NCBI GenBank assembly: GCA_002091395.1
Contig: AP017913.1
Coordinates: forward strand, 612,001-676,000
DNA from: Candidatus Azobacteroides pseudotrichonymphae
Lineage (GTDB): Bacteria > Bacteroidota > Bacteroidia > Bacteroidales > Azobacteroidaceae
DNA: 64,000 nucleotides
Direction: 5' to 3'
In this document: piece by piece, positions 9,488 to 18,332 of the stretch
How the letters are laid out: every line of letters begins with the position of its first letter
Numbering within the stretch: the stretch's first letter is position 1
Notes under the pieces: model-generated
Database searches by the model: none
Told to the model about the DNA's origin: nothing
Seen by the model: only the letters and a program-made list of their open reading frames with translations
Program-made: the position numbers and the translations under genes

Positions 9488-10078
9488 ATGAATGTCGCAA
9501 TTATAAAATACAATGCAGGAAACATTTATTCTGTTTATTATGCACTAAAACGTTTAGGAGTTGACCCAACTATAACTGCCAATAAAAAATTATTACAAAA
9601 AGCAGACAAAATCATTTTCCCAGGGCAAGGAGAAGCCACTATGACTATGCATTATCTAAAAATGCATAATTTAGACGAATTAATTAAAAAATTAAACCAA
9701 CCTTTTTTAGGAATCTGTATTGGCATGCAACTAATGTGTCGTTTTTCTGAAGAAGGAAATGTAAATTGCTTAAACATTTTTAACATTCCTGTATTGAAAT
9801 TTCAACAAAAAAAACATGAAGACAAAATTCCACACATTGGATGGAACACTATTACAAATCTAAAAGGTGATTTATATAAAAATATTAAAGAAAAAGCATT
9901 TGTTTATTTTGTACACAGTTATTACATTCCTATAAGTGAACATACAATTGCAACTACACAATACATCAATAATTTTAGTTCTTCTTTACAAATAAAAAAT
10001 TTTTATGCAACTCAATTTCATCCAGAAAAAAGTGGAGAAATTGGTGAAAAAATATTAAATAATTTTCTTTCTTTATAG
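9488..10078 (+). CDS. hisH: Imidazole glycerol phosphate synthase, glutaminase subunit
   Basis: HisH releases ammonia from glutamine and channels it to HisF. The nucleophile Cys is in GICIGMQLM near residue 79. The catalytic His-Glu pair is in ATQFHPEKSGEIG near residue 178. The length of 196 is normal. It opens the second his block (hisH-hisA-hisF). The last codons and the TAG stop lie in the 5' arm of a perfect 54-bp palindrome that reaches to the hisA start. Confidence 0.96.
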   Translation: MNVAIIKYNAGNIYSVYYALKRLGVDPTITANKKLLQKADKIIFPGQGEATMTMHYLKMHNLDELIKKLNQPFLGICIGMQLMCRFSEEGNVNCLNIFNIPVLKFQQKKHEDKIPHIGWNTITNLKGDLYKNIKEKAFVYFVHSYYIPISEHTIATTQYINNFSSSLQIKNFYATQFHPEKSGEIGEKILNNFLSL

Positions 10079-10114
10079 ATAAATGTTAACATTTATCTAT
10101 AAAGAAAGAAAATT
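10061..10114 (+). repeat. Perfect 54-bp palindrome at the hisH-hisA junction
   Basis: Bases 10061-10087 are the exact reverse complement of 10088-10114 (27-bp arms, no loop). The 5' arm encodes the C terminus and stop of hisH. The palindrome ends one base before the hisA ATG at 10116, so as RNA the hairpin would cover the hisA ribosome-binding region. Confidence 0.92.
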
Positions 10115-10115
10115 T

Positions 10116-10838
10116 ATGATAGAAATTATTCCAGCTATTGATATTATAGAAGGCAAAGCTGTTCGTCTATCTCAAGGAAATTATGAACAAAAAAAAATTT
10201 ATAATCAAGACCCACTAGAAATTGCTAAATTATTTGAAAATCATGGAATTAAACGTCTTCATTTAGTAGATTTAGATGGAGCAAAAGCCAACTGTATAAT
10301 TAATTATAAAATACTTGAAAAAATAGCTTCAAATACATCACTTATTATTGATTTTGGAGGAGGGATTAAATCAGATACTGATTTAAAAATTGCATTCAAT
10401 AGCGGAGCTAAAATGATTATAGGTGGAAGTATTGCTATAAAAAATCCAAAAAAATTTCAAAATTGGATTAGTAAATTTGGAGAAAATTGCATATTGCTAG
10501 GTGCTGATTGTAAAAATAATAAAATTTTAGTGAATGGTTGGCTCGAAAAAACTGATGAAGAAATATTTTCATTTATTAAAAAATGGAGGGCACACGGCAT
10601 TACAAAAGTCATCTGTACAGATATAAGCAAAGATGGAATGCTTAAAGGTGTAAATATTGAACTATATAAAGTCATTAAACAAAATGATATAAATATACAC
10701 TTAATAGCTAGTGGAGGAATAAGTTGTATTGATGACATATACATTCTACAAAAAATCGGATTATCTGGTGTAATTATTGGAAAAGCCATTTACGAAGGGC
10801 AAATACAGTTAAAAGAATTAGAAAAATATGCTTGCTAA
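10116..10838 (+). CDS. hisA: ProFAR isomerase (HisA)
   Basis: HisA is the beta-barrel isomerase that converts ProFAR to [26 protein letters not shown] is the normal N terminus, so I place the start at the ATG at 10116, not at an in-frame ATG at 10083 inside the palindrome. Catalytic Asp8 is in PAIDII, and the second Asp is in [12 protein letters not shown] near residue 170. Length 240 is normal. It overlaps hisF by 11 nt, so HisA and HisF are probably coupled. Initiation may be limited by the palindrome directly upstream. Confidence 0.95.
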   Translation: MIEIIPAIDIIEGKAVRLSQGNYEQKKIYNQDPLEIAKLFENHGIKRLHLVDLDGAKANCIINYKILEKIASNTSLIIDFGGGIKSDTDLKIAFNSGAKMIIGGSIAIKNPKKFQNWISKFGENCILLGADCKNNKILVNGWLEKTDEEIFSFIKKWRAHGITKVICTDISKDGMLKGVNIELYKVIKQNDINIHLIASGGISCIDDIYILQKIGLSGVIIGKAIYEGQIQLKELEKYAC

Positions 10839-11589
10839 AAGAATTATCCCTTGTCTTGATATAAAAGACAATAAAATTGTCAAAGGAGTAAATTTTATTA
10901 ACTTTCGTGATGCAGGTGATGCTGTTGAATTAGGAATACAATACTGTAAAGAAGGAGCTGACGAATTGGTTTATTTAGATATAACGGCTTCATACGAAAA
11001 AAGGAAAACATTCACAGATTTAGTAACACAAATAGCAGCAAACATTAATATCCCTTTTACCGTTGGTGGTGGCATTTATGAATTAAAAGATGTCGATAGA
11101 TTACTGAATGCTGGTGCAGATAAAATATCAATAAATTCTGCAGCTTTGCGTAGTCCATATTTAATTGAAGAAATTGCAAAAAATTTTGGAAACCAAGTTT
11201 GTGTAGTTGCAATTGATGCTAAGCTTGAAACTAATAAAAAATGGCTCTGTTACCTGAACGGAGGACGTATCCCTACAAATCAACCACTTTTTAAATGGGC
11301 TATTGAAGCAGAAAATCGAGGAGCAGGTGAAATATTATTTACAAGCATAACACACGACGGCGCACAAAACGGTTATGCAAATGAAGCTCTTTCTATTCTT
11401 GCAAAATCATTACATATTCCGATTATTGCTTCTGGTGGTGCCGGCACACCAGAGCATTTCAAAGATGTATTTGTTTCTGGACAATCTGATGCTGCTCTTG
11501 CAGCAAGTGTTTTCCATTTTAGAAAAATAAACATTAAAAATTTAAAAAAATTTCTTTGGAAAGAAGGGATAAGTATAAGAAATAAGTAA
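10828..11589 (+). CDS. hisF: Imidazole glycerol phosphate synthase, cyclase subunit
   Basis: HisF uses ammonia from HisH to turn PRFAR into imidazole glycerol phosphate and AICAR. Catalytic Asp11 is in [18 protein letters not shown], and the second Asp is in [11 protein letters not shown] near residue 130. The phosphate-binding loops GGGI and [11 protein letters not shown] are present. Length 253 is normal. In many Bacteroidetes hisIE follows, but the next 330 nt here hold no such gene, so PRA-CH/PRA-PH must be encoded elsewhere if the pathway is complete. Confidence 0.96.
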   Translation: MLAKRIIPCLDIKDNKIVKGVNFINFRDAGDAVELGIQYCKEGADELVYLDITASYEKRKTFTDLVTQIAANINIPFTVGGGIYELKDVDRLLNAGADKISINSAALRSPYLIEEIAKNFGNQVCVVAIDAKLETNKKWLCYLNGGRIPTNQPLFKWAIEAENRGAGEILFTSITHDGAQNGYANEALSILAKSLHIPIIASGGAGTPEHFKDVFVSGQSDAALAASVFHFRKINIKNLKKFLWKEGISIRNK

Positions 11590-11921
11590 ATAAACAAAAA
11601 ATTAACTGCAAAGTTTATTCCAAAATTTCTCAAAATGTTTAATTCTAGTCATGACAAACTAGTCACTTTTAGGAGAAATATATTCATACATCCACTGTAC
11701 TTTTTCGTCGCGGAAAACTACATACTTAATACACAAAACAACATACTATCAAATAAATAATTTTTACAGTATAAAAATTATTCGAGTTAACTAACTGTAA
11801 TCAGTTTTTTATATTTGAATTCACATATTTTTTCATTTAAAACTCAAACAAAAATTCTAATTGAATTTTAAAAAAACAATTATCAACAAATCTTTTCATT
11901 TGTAAATTTCTTTAATAAAAA
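11590..11921. other. Gene-free stretch after hisF
   Basis: No supported gene. A 41-codon frame at 11635-11760 exists but shows no family signature. A weak 7-bp inverted repeat (aataaac with gtttatt) follows the hisF stop. I looked for remnants of hisI/hisE in all frames and recognised none. Confidence 0.4.
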
Positions 11922-12284
11922 TTAATATTCCCACTTTCTATTAAAAATTTCTGTATAAACAACTAGACGACGAACATCATCTTTTTTTTTAACATCAAAA
12001 TCTATATCATTCAATCCATTTGGTTTTATCGATACTGAACTATCCATTAAAGTGGTTTTTGTATCACCCACTTTAATATTTCCACCTTTTAGTAGATCTA
12101 TACCATCTACCATTTGATTTTTTGAAATGACAATTCTATCACTAGACAATTTTGAATTGGACGTTTTTTTCTTACTTTTAGACGATATAGTCACAACTTT
12201 TATCAGTTTTTTTTTTCTCTCAACTCTTGACAATTCAAAAATAACTACAAAAAAAATCAACAATAAGATATACAAAAAGCTCAT
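11922..12284 (-). CDS. Hypothetical protein with one N-terminal membrane helix
   Basis: I do not recognise this 120-residue protein. It begins with a hydrophobic segment (LYILLLIFFVVIFEL, residues 4-18), then a strongly basic Lys/Ser-rich linker (about 22-48), then a soluble part containing GIDLLKGGNIKVGDTKTTLM and a charged C terminus ending FNRKWEY. That is the shape of a small inner-membrane or signal-anchored protein. It stands alone between the convergent hisF and the divergent miaB. It could be a lineage-specific gene or a remnant; the ATG start and uninterrupted frame favour a real gene. Confidence 0.55.
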   Translation of the reverse strand: MSFLYILLLIFFVVIFELSRVERKKKLIKVVTISSKSKKKTSNSKLSSDRIVISKNQMVDGIDLLKGGNIKVGDTKTTLMDSSVSIKPNGLNDIDFDVKKKDDVRRLVVYTEIFNRKWEY

Positions 12285-12466
12285 AATAAAAACTTGTTAT
12301 CATTACACTAAAATCATAGATCGCCGAATTTAATTCTTTTTTTTAATAAACACGTCAAACTTTTCTGTACAAAAGACTATATTTAAGCGCAAAAATAATA
12401 TTTTACAATATTAAAACACTATTTACAGTAAAATATTTTGTTTAACTATGAAATCTCTTTGTAAGA

Positions 12467-13795
12467 ATGTTAAAAAAAGATCTGAAAGTAATTTTAGAAA
12501 CATATGGTTGTCAAATGAATATTTCAGATAGTGAGACAATAATAGCTATCATTCAAACCGCCGGATACAGATTTACTAAAAATATTATGGAAGCTAGTAT
12601 CATTTTAATAAATACTTGCTCTATAAGAGAAAATGCAGAAAAAAAAATTTTTTCTCGACTACAATATTTTCAATCTTTTAAAAAAAAAGGATATAAATTT
12701 ATTATTGGATTATTGGGATGCATGGCACAACGAATGAAAGAAACACTAATAAAAGAATACTATGTCGACCTAGTAGTTGGCCCAGGTTCTTATTTAATGT
12801 TACCAACTTTAATAGAACTAGCAATAAATGGGGAAAAAACTATAAATACAAATTTGTCATATGACGAATTATATAGAACCATTGTTTCATTAAAATCACA
12901 GAAAACAAATATTTTCAGATTTGTACCTATAATGAGTGGATGTAATAATTTTTGCTCCTATTGTATTGTACCTTATACTCGAGGCAAAGAAAAAAGCCGT
13001 GATTTAAAGAACATTATAAATGAAATACAAATTTTAAAAAAAATAGGATGCAAAGAAATAACACTTTTAGGACAAAATGTCAACTCTTTTTTTAATAAAA
13101 AAGACTCTATTTATTTCCATAATTTATTAGAATTAATAGCTTTAATGGTACCTGACATACGTATTCGCTTCACTACTTCACACCCTAAAGACATGAGTGA
13201 CAAAACTTTAGAAATAATTGCTAAATATGACAATATTTGTAAGCATATTCACTTACCAGTTCAATCTGGAAGTTCTAAAATTCTAAGAGCCATGAATCGA
13301 AAATACACACGAGAATGGTACTTACAACTAATATCATCTATTCGTAACATTATTCCAGAAATTAGCATTTCAACAGATTTACTTTGCGGATTTCCATCTG
13401 AAACTGAATTAGATCATCAAAAGACTATCTCTCTTATGAGAGAAATCAAATTTGACTCAGCATTTACATTCAAGTATTCAGAACGTCCTGGAACATATGC
13501 AGCAAAGTACTTATCCGATAACATTCCAGAAATTATAAAAATAAAACGTTTAAATGAAATTGTTGATTTACAGTTAAGAACATCATTATTACGAAACAAA
13601 GAGCATATAGGTAAAACAACAGAGATTTTGATAGAAGGTTTCTCTAAGCGTTCTAAAGAAAACTTATTTGGCAGAACTTCACAAAATAAACTTGTTTTTT
13701 TCAAAAAAAACGATCAACAATACATAGGAAATAAAATTATGATTAAAATTGAAAAAGCATCTGCTACTGCTCTATTCGGAAAATCTTTAATATAA
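12467..13795 (+). CDS. miaB: tRNA-2-methylthio-N6-dimethylallyladenosine synthase
   Basis: MiaB is a radical-SAM methylthiotransferase that modifies A37 of tRNAs reading UNN codons. The N-terminal UPF0004 domain has its three cluster cysteines in YGCQMN, NTCSIRENAE and LGCMAQRM. The radical-SAM motif is SGCNNFCSYCIVPYTRG near residue 157. A C-terminal TRAM-like domain ends the protein. Length 442 is typical. It is followed on the other strand by a tRNA-Arg gene. Confidence 0.96.
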   Translation: MLKKDLKVILETYGCQMNISDSETIIAIIQTAGYRFTKNIMEASIILINTCSIRENAEKKIFSRLQYFQSFKKKGYKFIIGLLGCMAQRMKETLIKEYYVDLVVGPGSYLMLPTLIELAINGEKTINTNLSYDELYRTIVSLKSQKTNIFRFVPIMSGCNNFCSYCIVPYTRGKEKSRDLKNIINEIQILKKIGCKEITLLGQNVNSFFNKKDSIYFHNLLELIALMVPDIRIRFTTSHPKDMSDKTLEIIAKYDNICKHIHLPVQSGSSKILRAMNRKYTREWYLQLISSIRNIIPEISISTDLLCGFPSETELDHQKTISLMREIKFDSAFTFKYSERPGTYAAKYLSDNIPEIIKIKRLNEIVDLQLRTSLLRNKEHIGKTTEILIEGFSKRSKENLFGRTSQNKLVFFKKNDQQYIGNKIMIKIEKASATALFGKSLI

Positions 13796-13807
13796 TTTTA
13801 TATCGCG

Positions 13808-13881
13808 TGACCGCGACAGGATTCAAACCTGTAACCGGCTGATCCGTAGTCAGCTACTCTATTCAATTGAGCTACGCGGCC
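13808..13881 (-). tRNA. tRNA-Arg (anticodon ACG)
   Basis: On the minus strand a full cloverleaf can be drawn: acceptor GGCCGCG/CGCGGTC (one G-U pair), D arm GCTC/GAGT, anticodon stem GCTGA/TCAGC with loop CTACGGA, T arm ACAGG-TTTGAAT-CCTGT and discriminator A. The ACG anticodon, read as ICG, serves CGN codons. The 3' CCA is not encoded. Confidence 0.95.
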
Positions 13882-14172
13882 CATTTCGTCAAAAAGTGCG
13901 CATAGTATTTCCTTTATAAAAACACTACAGTTCAAAAAAAAATTACTTCACTATTTCACATATCAAAACATTTTTTACAGTATAATTTCATAAACACAAT
14001 TGAATTTTAATATTTATTACTAACCTTACACCTTCACAAGAAAAATAAACAACATACTTAATTAAAAAAATCCAATAAAAATCTGATTTATACACTTATA
14101 TAAAAATAAACATTTTTTTTTAAATTTTTATTTTCAATATTTACTTATAGTAAAGTATGATCAAATAGTTTT

Positions 14173-14915
14173 TTACTCAATTTTTGACATACATTTTTCT
14201 TGTTTTATTTTAAGTTTTTTGCAAAAATCTTTATCTGTTCTAATTTTCTTCAATGTCATTTGAGAAGCACGTTGTTGTGACTCTTTTTTAGAGTACCCAA
14301 TCCCTATACCACCAACTTGCTTGTTGAGCAGTACTTGAAATTGAAAAATTATGTTCTGGCCATTATCAACAAAATTTTCTAGTTGATTAAATTTTAATGA
14401 CACTTCACATTTATGGCACCATTCAAACAATTTTGATTTAAAATCAGTGTCTTCTTGCACTAACAAATCAATATCAACATAAGGACGAATAATTTTTTTT
14501 TTAATAAATTTTTTAGTTTTTTTATAACCTTTATCTAAAAAAATTGCTCCAATGAACGCTTCAAATGTATTTCCCATTATATGTTTATAATTTTTCACAT
14601 TAGTAGAAATTGCAACCAAATGATGCAATCCTAATTGATAAGCAACTTTGTTTAAAGTATCTCTTTTTACAATTTTGGAACGAATATTTGTAAGGAATCC
14701 TTCATTATTTGTTTGAAATTTATCATAAACAATATCAGATACTATTGCATTAAAAATTGCATCTCCTAAAAATTCCAACCTTTCATTAGTATGAGCTATA
14801 TAACGATCATTTATATTCTTCTTAACAAGAGATTTATGCAGTAAAGCTTTTTCATAAAAAAAAAATTCTTTGTATAAAATCCAAGCATTTTATACAAAGA
14901 AAAGCAATACATCAT
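14173..14915 (-). CDS. rnc: Ribonuclease III with a one-base frameshift in a T10 tract
   Basis: RNase III cuts double-stranded RNA (rRNA and mRNA processing). The catalytic motif NERLEFLGDAIFNAIVSD and a dsRNA-binding domain (about DTDFKSKLFEW to QRASQMTLKKI) are intact. The conserved lead-in ALLHKSLVKKN is read in the same frame only back to the T10 at 14856-14865. Upstream of it, in another frame, the ATG at 14915 gives MMYCFSLYKMLGFYTKN, which matches the LGFYxxN-xLYEKALLHKS N terminus of Bacteroidetes RNase III. One extra T in the tract would restore a 247-residue protein. Without it, initiation would have to use a weak TTG at 14778, which removes conserved residues. It lies 37 nt after fabF, as is usual. 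Transcriptional slippage, an actual null allele or a sequencing error are the options. Confidence 0.85.
14856..14901 (-). terminator. Terminator-like hairpin plus T10 inside the rnc N-terminal codons
   Basis: On the minus strand, bases 14901-14887 pair perfectly with 14880-14866 (15 bp, loop GCTTGG), followed at once by ten Ts (14865-14856). This is a textbook intrinsic terminator, but it lies within the start of rnc and could attenuate transcription arriving from fabF. The T10 is also the site of the rnc frameshift. Confidence 0.75.
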
Positions 14916-14952
14916 TCTTTTAAAGAAAAGACATGCTTTTTTAGTAAAAAAA

Positions 14953-16230
14953 TCAAATATTTTCATTGAAAAATTTTTTAACTATAATACATGCATTATG
15001 ACCACCAAATCCAAAAGTATTAGAGAGAGCTGTGACAACGTTACGTTTTTTCGCTTTATTAAAAGTAAAATTTAGTTTATAATCGATTTTATTATCATTA
15101 TCATCCAAAGCGTGATTAATTGTTGGAGGAATAATACTATTTTTAATGACAAGTACACAAACCATTGCCTCAATTGCTCCAGTAGCTCCTAACATATGAC
15201 CAGTCATAGATTTTGTAGAACTAATATCCAATTTATAGGCTTCATTTCCAAATACTTTTTTAATTGCTATTACTTCTGAAATATCACCTACAGGCGTAGA
15301 TGTCCCATGTACATTAATATAATCAATGTCTTCAGGAATTAGATTTGCATCTACTAAAGCATTTTTCATTACCAATACTGCACCTAATCCATCAGGATGT
15401 GATGCTGTTAAATGATAAGCATCTCCTGAAGCACCTCCACCTACAATTTCTGCATAAATTTTTGCTCCACGAACCAACGCATGCTCCATTTCTTCTAAAA
15501 CAATACATACACCGCCCTCACCTATTACAAATCCATCACGACTAGCACTGAATGGTCTTGAAGCAGTTTCTGGTGATTCATTTCTAGTAGATAAAGCATT
15601 CATTGCATTAAATCCTCCGACTCCAGTAGGAGTAATAGAAGCTTCAGCTCCTCCTGATATAATAACATCAGCTTTTCCTAGCCGAATTGTATCAAAAGCA
15701 ACTATTAAACCAGTAGTAGATGTCGCACACGCTGAAACAGTTCCAAAATTAGGACCTCTAAACCCGTAAATCATTGAAATATGTCCTGCAGCAATATCAC
15801 TTATCATTTTTGGTATAAAGAATGGATTAATTCGTGGTCCAACATTTTTATCATTGTATAAATAATAATTAGCCACTTCTTGTTCAAAAGTAGATATTCC
15901 ACCAATACCAGAAGAAAATATAACACCAACTCTGTCACAATTAATTAATTTATTGTCTAACATAGAATCTATAATAGCTTCTTTTGCAGAAAGAATTGCA
16001 AATTGCGCATAACGATCTAATCTTTTCATTTCCTTCCGATCAAAATGATTATATGGATCAAAATTTTTTACTTCACAAGCAAAACAAGTTTTAAATTTAG
16101 TAGCATCAAACAAAGTAATACCGCTGGATCCACTTACTCCATTAACGAGAGAATTCCACGTGTCATTTACATTATTCCCTAGTGGAGTTATAGCCCCCAA
16201 TCCTGTCACAACCACTCTTTTCAATTCCAT
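14953..16230 (-). CDS. fabF: Beta-ketoacyl-ACP synthase II
   Basis: FabF elongates acyl-ACP with malonyl-ACP in fatty-acid synthesis. The nucleophile Cys is in VSACATSTTGLIVAFD near residue 167. The two catalytic His are in NVHGTSTPVGD near 305 and KSMTGHMLGATGAIEA near 342. The C terminus ALSNTFGFGGHNACIIV is typical, and the length of 425 is normal. In Bacteroides the usual order is acpP-fabF-rnc. Here fabF is followed by rnc, but the 124 nt upstream, before the divergent purN, has no room for acpP. Confidence 0.97.
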   Translation of the reverse strand: MELKRVVVTGLGAITPLGNNVNDTWNSLVNGVSGSSGITLFDATKFKTCFACEVKNFDPYNHFDRKEMKRLDRYAQFAILSAKEAIIDSMLDNKLINCDRVGVIFSSGIGGISTFEQEVANYYLYNDKNVGPRINPFFIPKMISDIAAGHISMIYGFRGPNFGTVSACATSTTGLIVAFDTIRLGKADVIISGGAEASITPTGVGGFNAMNALSTRNESPETASRPFSASRDGFVIGEGGVCIVLEEMEHALVRGAKIYAEIVGGGASGDAYHLTASHPDGLGAVLVMKNALVDANLIPEDIDYINVHGTSTPVGDISEVIAIKKVFGNEAYKLDISSTKSMTGHMLGATGAIEAMVCVLVIKNSIIPPTINHALDDNDNKIDYKLNFTFNKAKKRNVVTALSNTFGFGGHNACIIVKKFFNENI

Positions 16231-16354
16231 GAAATATTCAAATTAATATTGAATGTTTTATTATTTTTACGTTTTATGACCAAAGAAAGAATTTTTTTTT
16301 GAAAGAAAAAAATGAGTAAGAACGTATTTTAAAAATTAATCACGAAAATCATAA

Positions 16355-16930
16355 ATGAAACGAATTGCTTTATTAGCCTCTGGATCTGGATCAAATGTGG
16401 AAAATATTATTAATCATCTATCAAAAAACAAAAAAATCAAATTTCCACTTATTTTAAGTAACAAAGAAGAAGCTTATGTACATAAAAGAGCAATCATGTT
16501 AGGCATCCCATCCTATACACACACAGAGAGAGAATTTGAAAATGGGAAAGTACTTCAACTGCTAAAAAACAATAAAATTAATTTTATTGTTTTAGCTGGA
16601 TTTTTATTAAAAATTCCAGAAAATATTTTAAAAGTTTACCATAATAGAATTATTAATATTCATCCATCGCTACTTCCAAAATTTGGCGGAAAAGGAATGT
16701 ATGGAATACACGTACACAAAGCAGTCATGAAAAATAAAGAGACAGAATCAGGAATAACAATTCATTACGTCAATGAACATTACGACAAAGGCAAAATTAT
16801 CTTCCAGGCTAAATGTAAAATTTTTTCTACAGATTCTCTGCAAGAAATTGAAAAAAAAATACATGCATTAGAATATAAATATTTTCCAAAAGTCATAGAA
16901 AAATTGGTATTTAAGCAAAAATATTGTTGA
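16355..16930 (+). CDS. purN: Phosphoribosylglycinamide formyltransferase
   Basis: PurN transfers a formyl group from 10-formyl-THF to GAR in purine synthesis. Seen are ALLASGSGSNVENII at the N terminus, the catalytic region INIHPSLLPKFGGKGMYG near residue 106, and GITIHYVNEHYDKGKII near 134. Length 191 is normal. It is divergent from fabF across 124 nt. No other purine gene is near. Confidence 0.95.
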   Translation: MKRIALLASGSGSNVENIINHLSKNKKIKFPLILSNKEEAYVHKRAIMLGIPSYTHTEREFENGKVLQLLKNNKINFIVLAGFLLKIPENILKVYHNRIINIHPSLLPKFGGKGMYGIHVHKAVMKNKETESGITIHYVNEHYDKGKIIFQAKCKIFSTDSLQEIEKKIHALEYKYFPKVIEKLVFKQKYC

Positions 16931-16975
16931 TATATAAGAACAAATTGTTAATGTTTTTAATCTAGGTTATTAATT

Positions 16976-17000
16976 TTTACACTAAAATTTTTAGTGTAAA
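16976..17000 (+). terminator. Hairpin after purN
   Basis: Bases 16976-16987 pair with 16989-17000, in effect an 11-bp stem with a 3-nt loop. A second stem with one G-U pair lies just downstream (ttttgtttttaattaaaagcaaaa). Both sit between purN and fbaA and may end purN transcription; a TACTTTTG box overlaps at 17002-17009. Confidence 0.45.
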
Positions 17001-17058
17001 TTACTTTTGTTTTTAATTAAAAGCAAAAATTACAAGTTTTAAAATAATAAAATTAACT

Positions 17059-18051
17059 ATGGTAAACTATAAAAATTTGGGACTTGTTAACAGTCGTGCC
17101 CTTTTTGAAAGGGCAACAAAGGAAAATTATGCAATACCTGCATTCAATTTTAATAATATGGAACAATTGCAGGCAATTATTCAAGCATGTGTTGAAGAAA
17201 GTTCTCCAGTAATACTTCAAGTATCAAGTGGAGCTCGTAAATATGCTAATCAAACTATTTTGCGTTATTTAGCGCAAGGCGCAGTAGAGTATGCTAAAGA
17301 ACTTGGAAAAGCTATCCCTATAGTCCTACACTTAGATCATGGAGATACGTTTGATTTATGTAAAAGTTGTATAGATTTTGGTTTTTCGTCAGTAATGATT
17401 GATGGTTCACATTTCCCTTATGATGAAAATGTGAAATTGACATGTAAAGTTGTAGAATATGCCCACCATCACGGTGTTACTGTAGAAGGCGAATTAGGTG
17501 TTTTGGCAGGAATAGAAGATGACGTATCTGCTAAAAGTAACACTTACACAAAACCAGAAGAAGTTGAAGATTTTGTTTCTAAAACAAATGTAGATTCTTT
17601 AGCTATTTCTATTGGAACTTCTCATGGAGCTAATAAATTTAAACCTGAGCAATGTACTCGTAATAATAAAGGAATTTTAATCCCTCCCATTTTGCGTTTT
17701 GATATTTTAGAAGCTGTAGAAAAGCGTATACCTGGATTCCCTATTGTACTACATGGAGCATCCTCCGTTCCTCAAATTCAAGTAGAAATAATAAATAATA
17801 ATGGTGGGAAACTGAAAGATGCCATTGGAATTCCAGAAGAACAGTTACGTAAAGCAGCAAGATCTTCTGTTTGTAAAATTAATATAGATTCAGACGGTCG
17901 TCTAGTAATGACTGCTGCTATTCGTAGTATATTTAATACCAACCCTGAATGGTTTGACCCACGTCAGTATTTAGGACCAGCTCGTGAATCACTTAAAGAT
18001 CTGTATAAACATAAAATAACACATGTTTTGGGATCAGCTGGTAAAATATAA
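17059..18051 (+). CDS. fbaA: Class II fructose-bisphosphate aldolase
   Basis: This zinc enzyme splits fructose 1,6-bisphosphate in glycolysis. Motifs are PAFNFNNMEQLQAI near residue 28, the zinc/catalytic LHLDHGDTFDLC near 92, YAHHHGVTVEGELGVLAG near 134, ISIGTSHGANKF near 187, and the phosphate region IVLHGASSVP near 232. Its 330 residues match the longer class II type common in Bacteroidales. It is monocistronic, with hairpins on both sides. Confidence 0.96.
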   Translation: MVNYKNLGLVNSRALFERATKENYAIPAFNFNNMEQLQAIIQACVEESSPVILQVSSGARKYANQTILRYLAQGAVEYAKELGKAIPIVLHLDHGDTFDLCKSCIDFGFSSVMIDGSHFPYDENVKLTCKVVEYAHHHGVTVEGELGVLAGIEDDVSAKSNTYTKPEEVEDFVSKTNVDSLAISIGTSHGANKFKPEQCTRNNKGILIPPILRFDILEAVEKRIPGFPIVLHGASSVPQIQVEIINNNGGKLKDAIGIPEEQLRKAARSSVCKINIDSDGRLVMTAAIRSIFNTNPEWFDPRQYLGPARESLKDLYKHKITHVLGSAGKI

Positions 18052-18239
18052 TATGATAAAATTAAAACTAGAAGATTAAAAATGTCTAACTTAAGGTATA
18101 GTGAATTTTAGTTATTTATATTAAATAGTATTGAGAAATAAGGTGTTTTGTTTCAAAATTAAGATTTTTAATTAGCATTTGTTTGTAATGTTTTACAAAA
18201 ACATTGCTTTTAAGCTCAAATTTTACAAAAAAATATTTT

Positions 18240-18267
18240 AATTCAAATTTTAGTAAAAATTTGAATT
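18240..18267. terminator. Hairpin between convergent fbaA and modA
   Basis: aattcaaatttt (18240-18251) pairs perfectly with aaaatttgaatt (18256-18267) around a 4-nt loop. It stands between two converging genes, with A and T runs inside the arms, so it may terminate both. Confidence 0.5.
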
Positions 18268-18332
18268 CTTATAAAAATTCCTATACTATTTTAAGCACTT
18301 CAACCATATAAATTCCATAACTAAAAAAATTT

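Noticed and set aside
11635..11760. A 41-codon frame after hisF
   Set aside because: No conserved motif and no ribosome-binding site; random frames of this size are common here.
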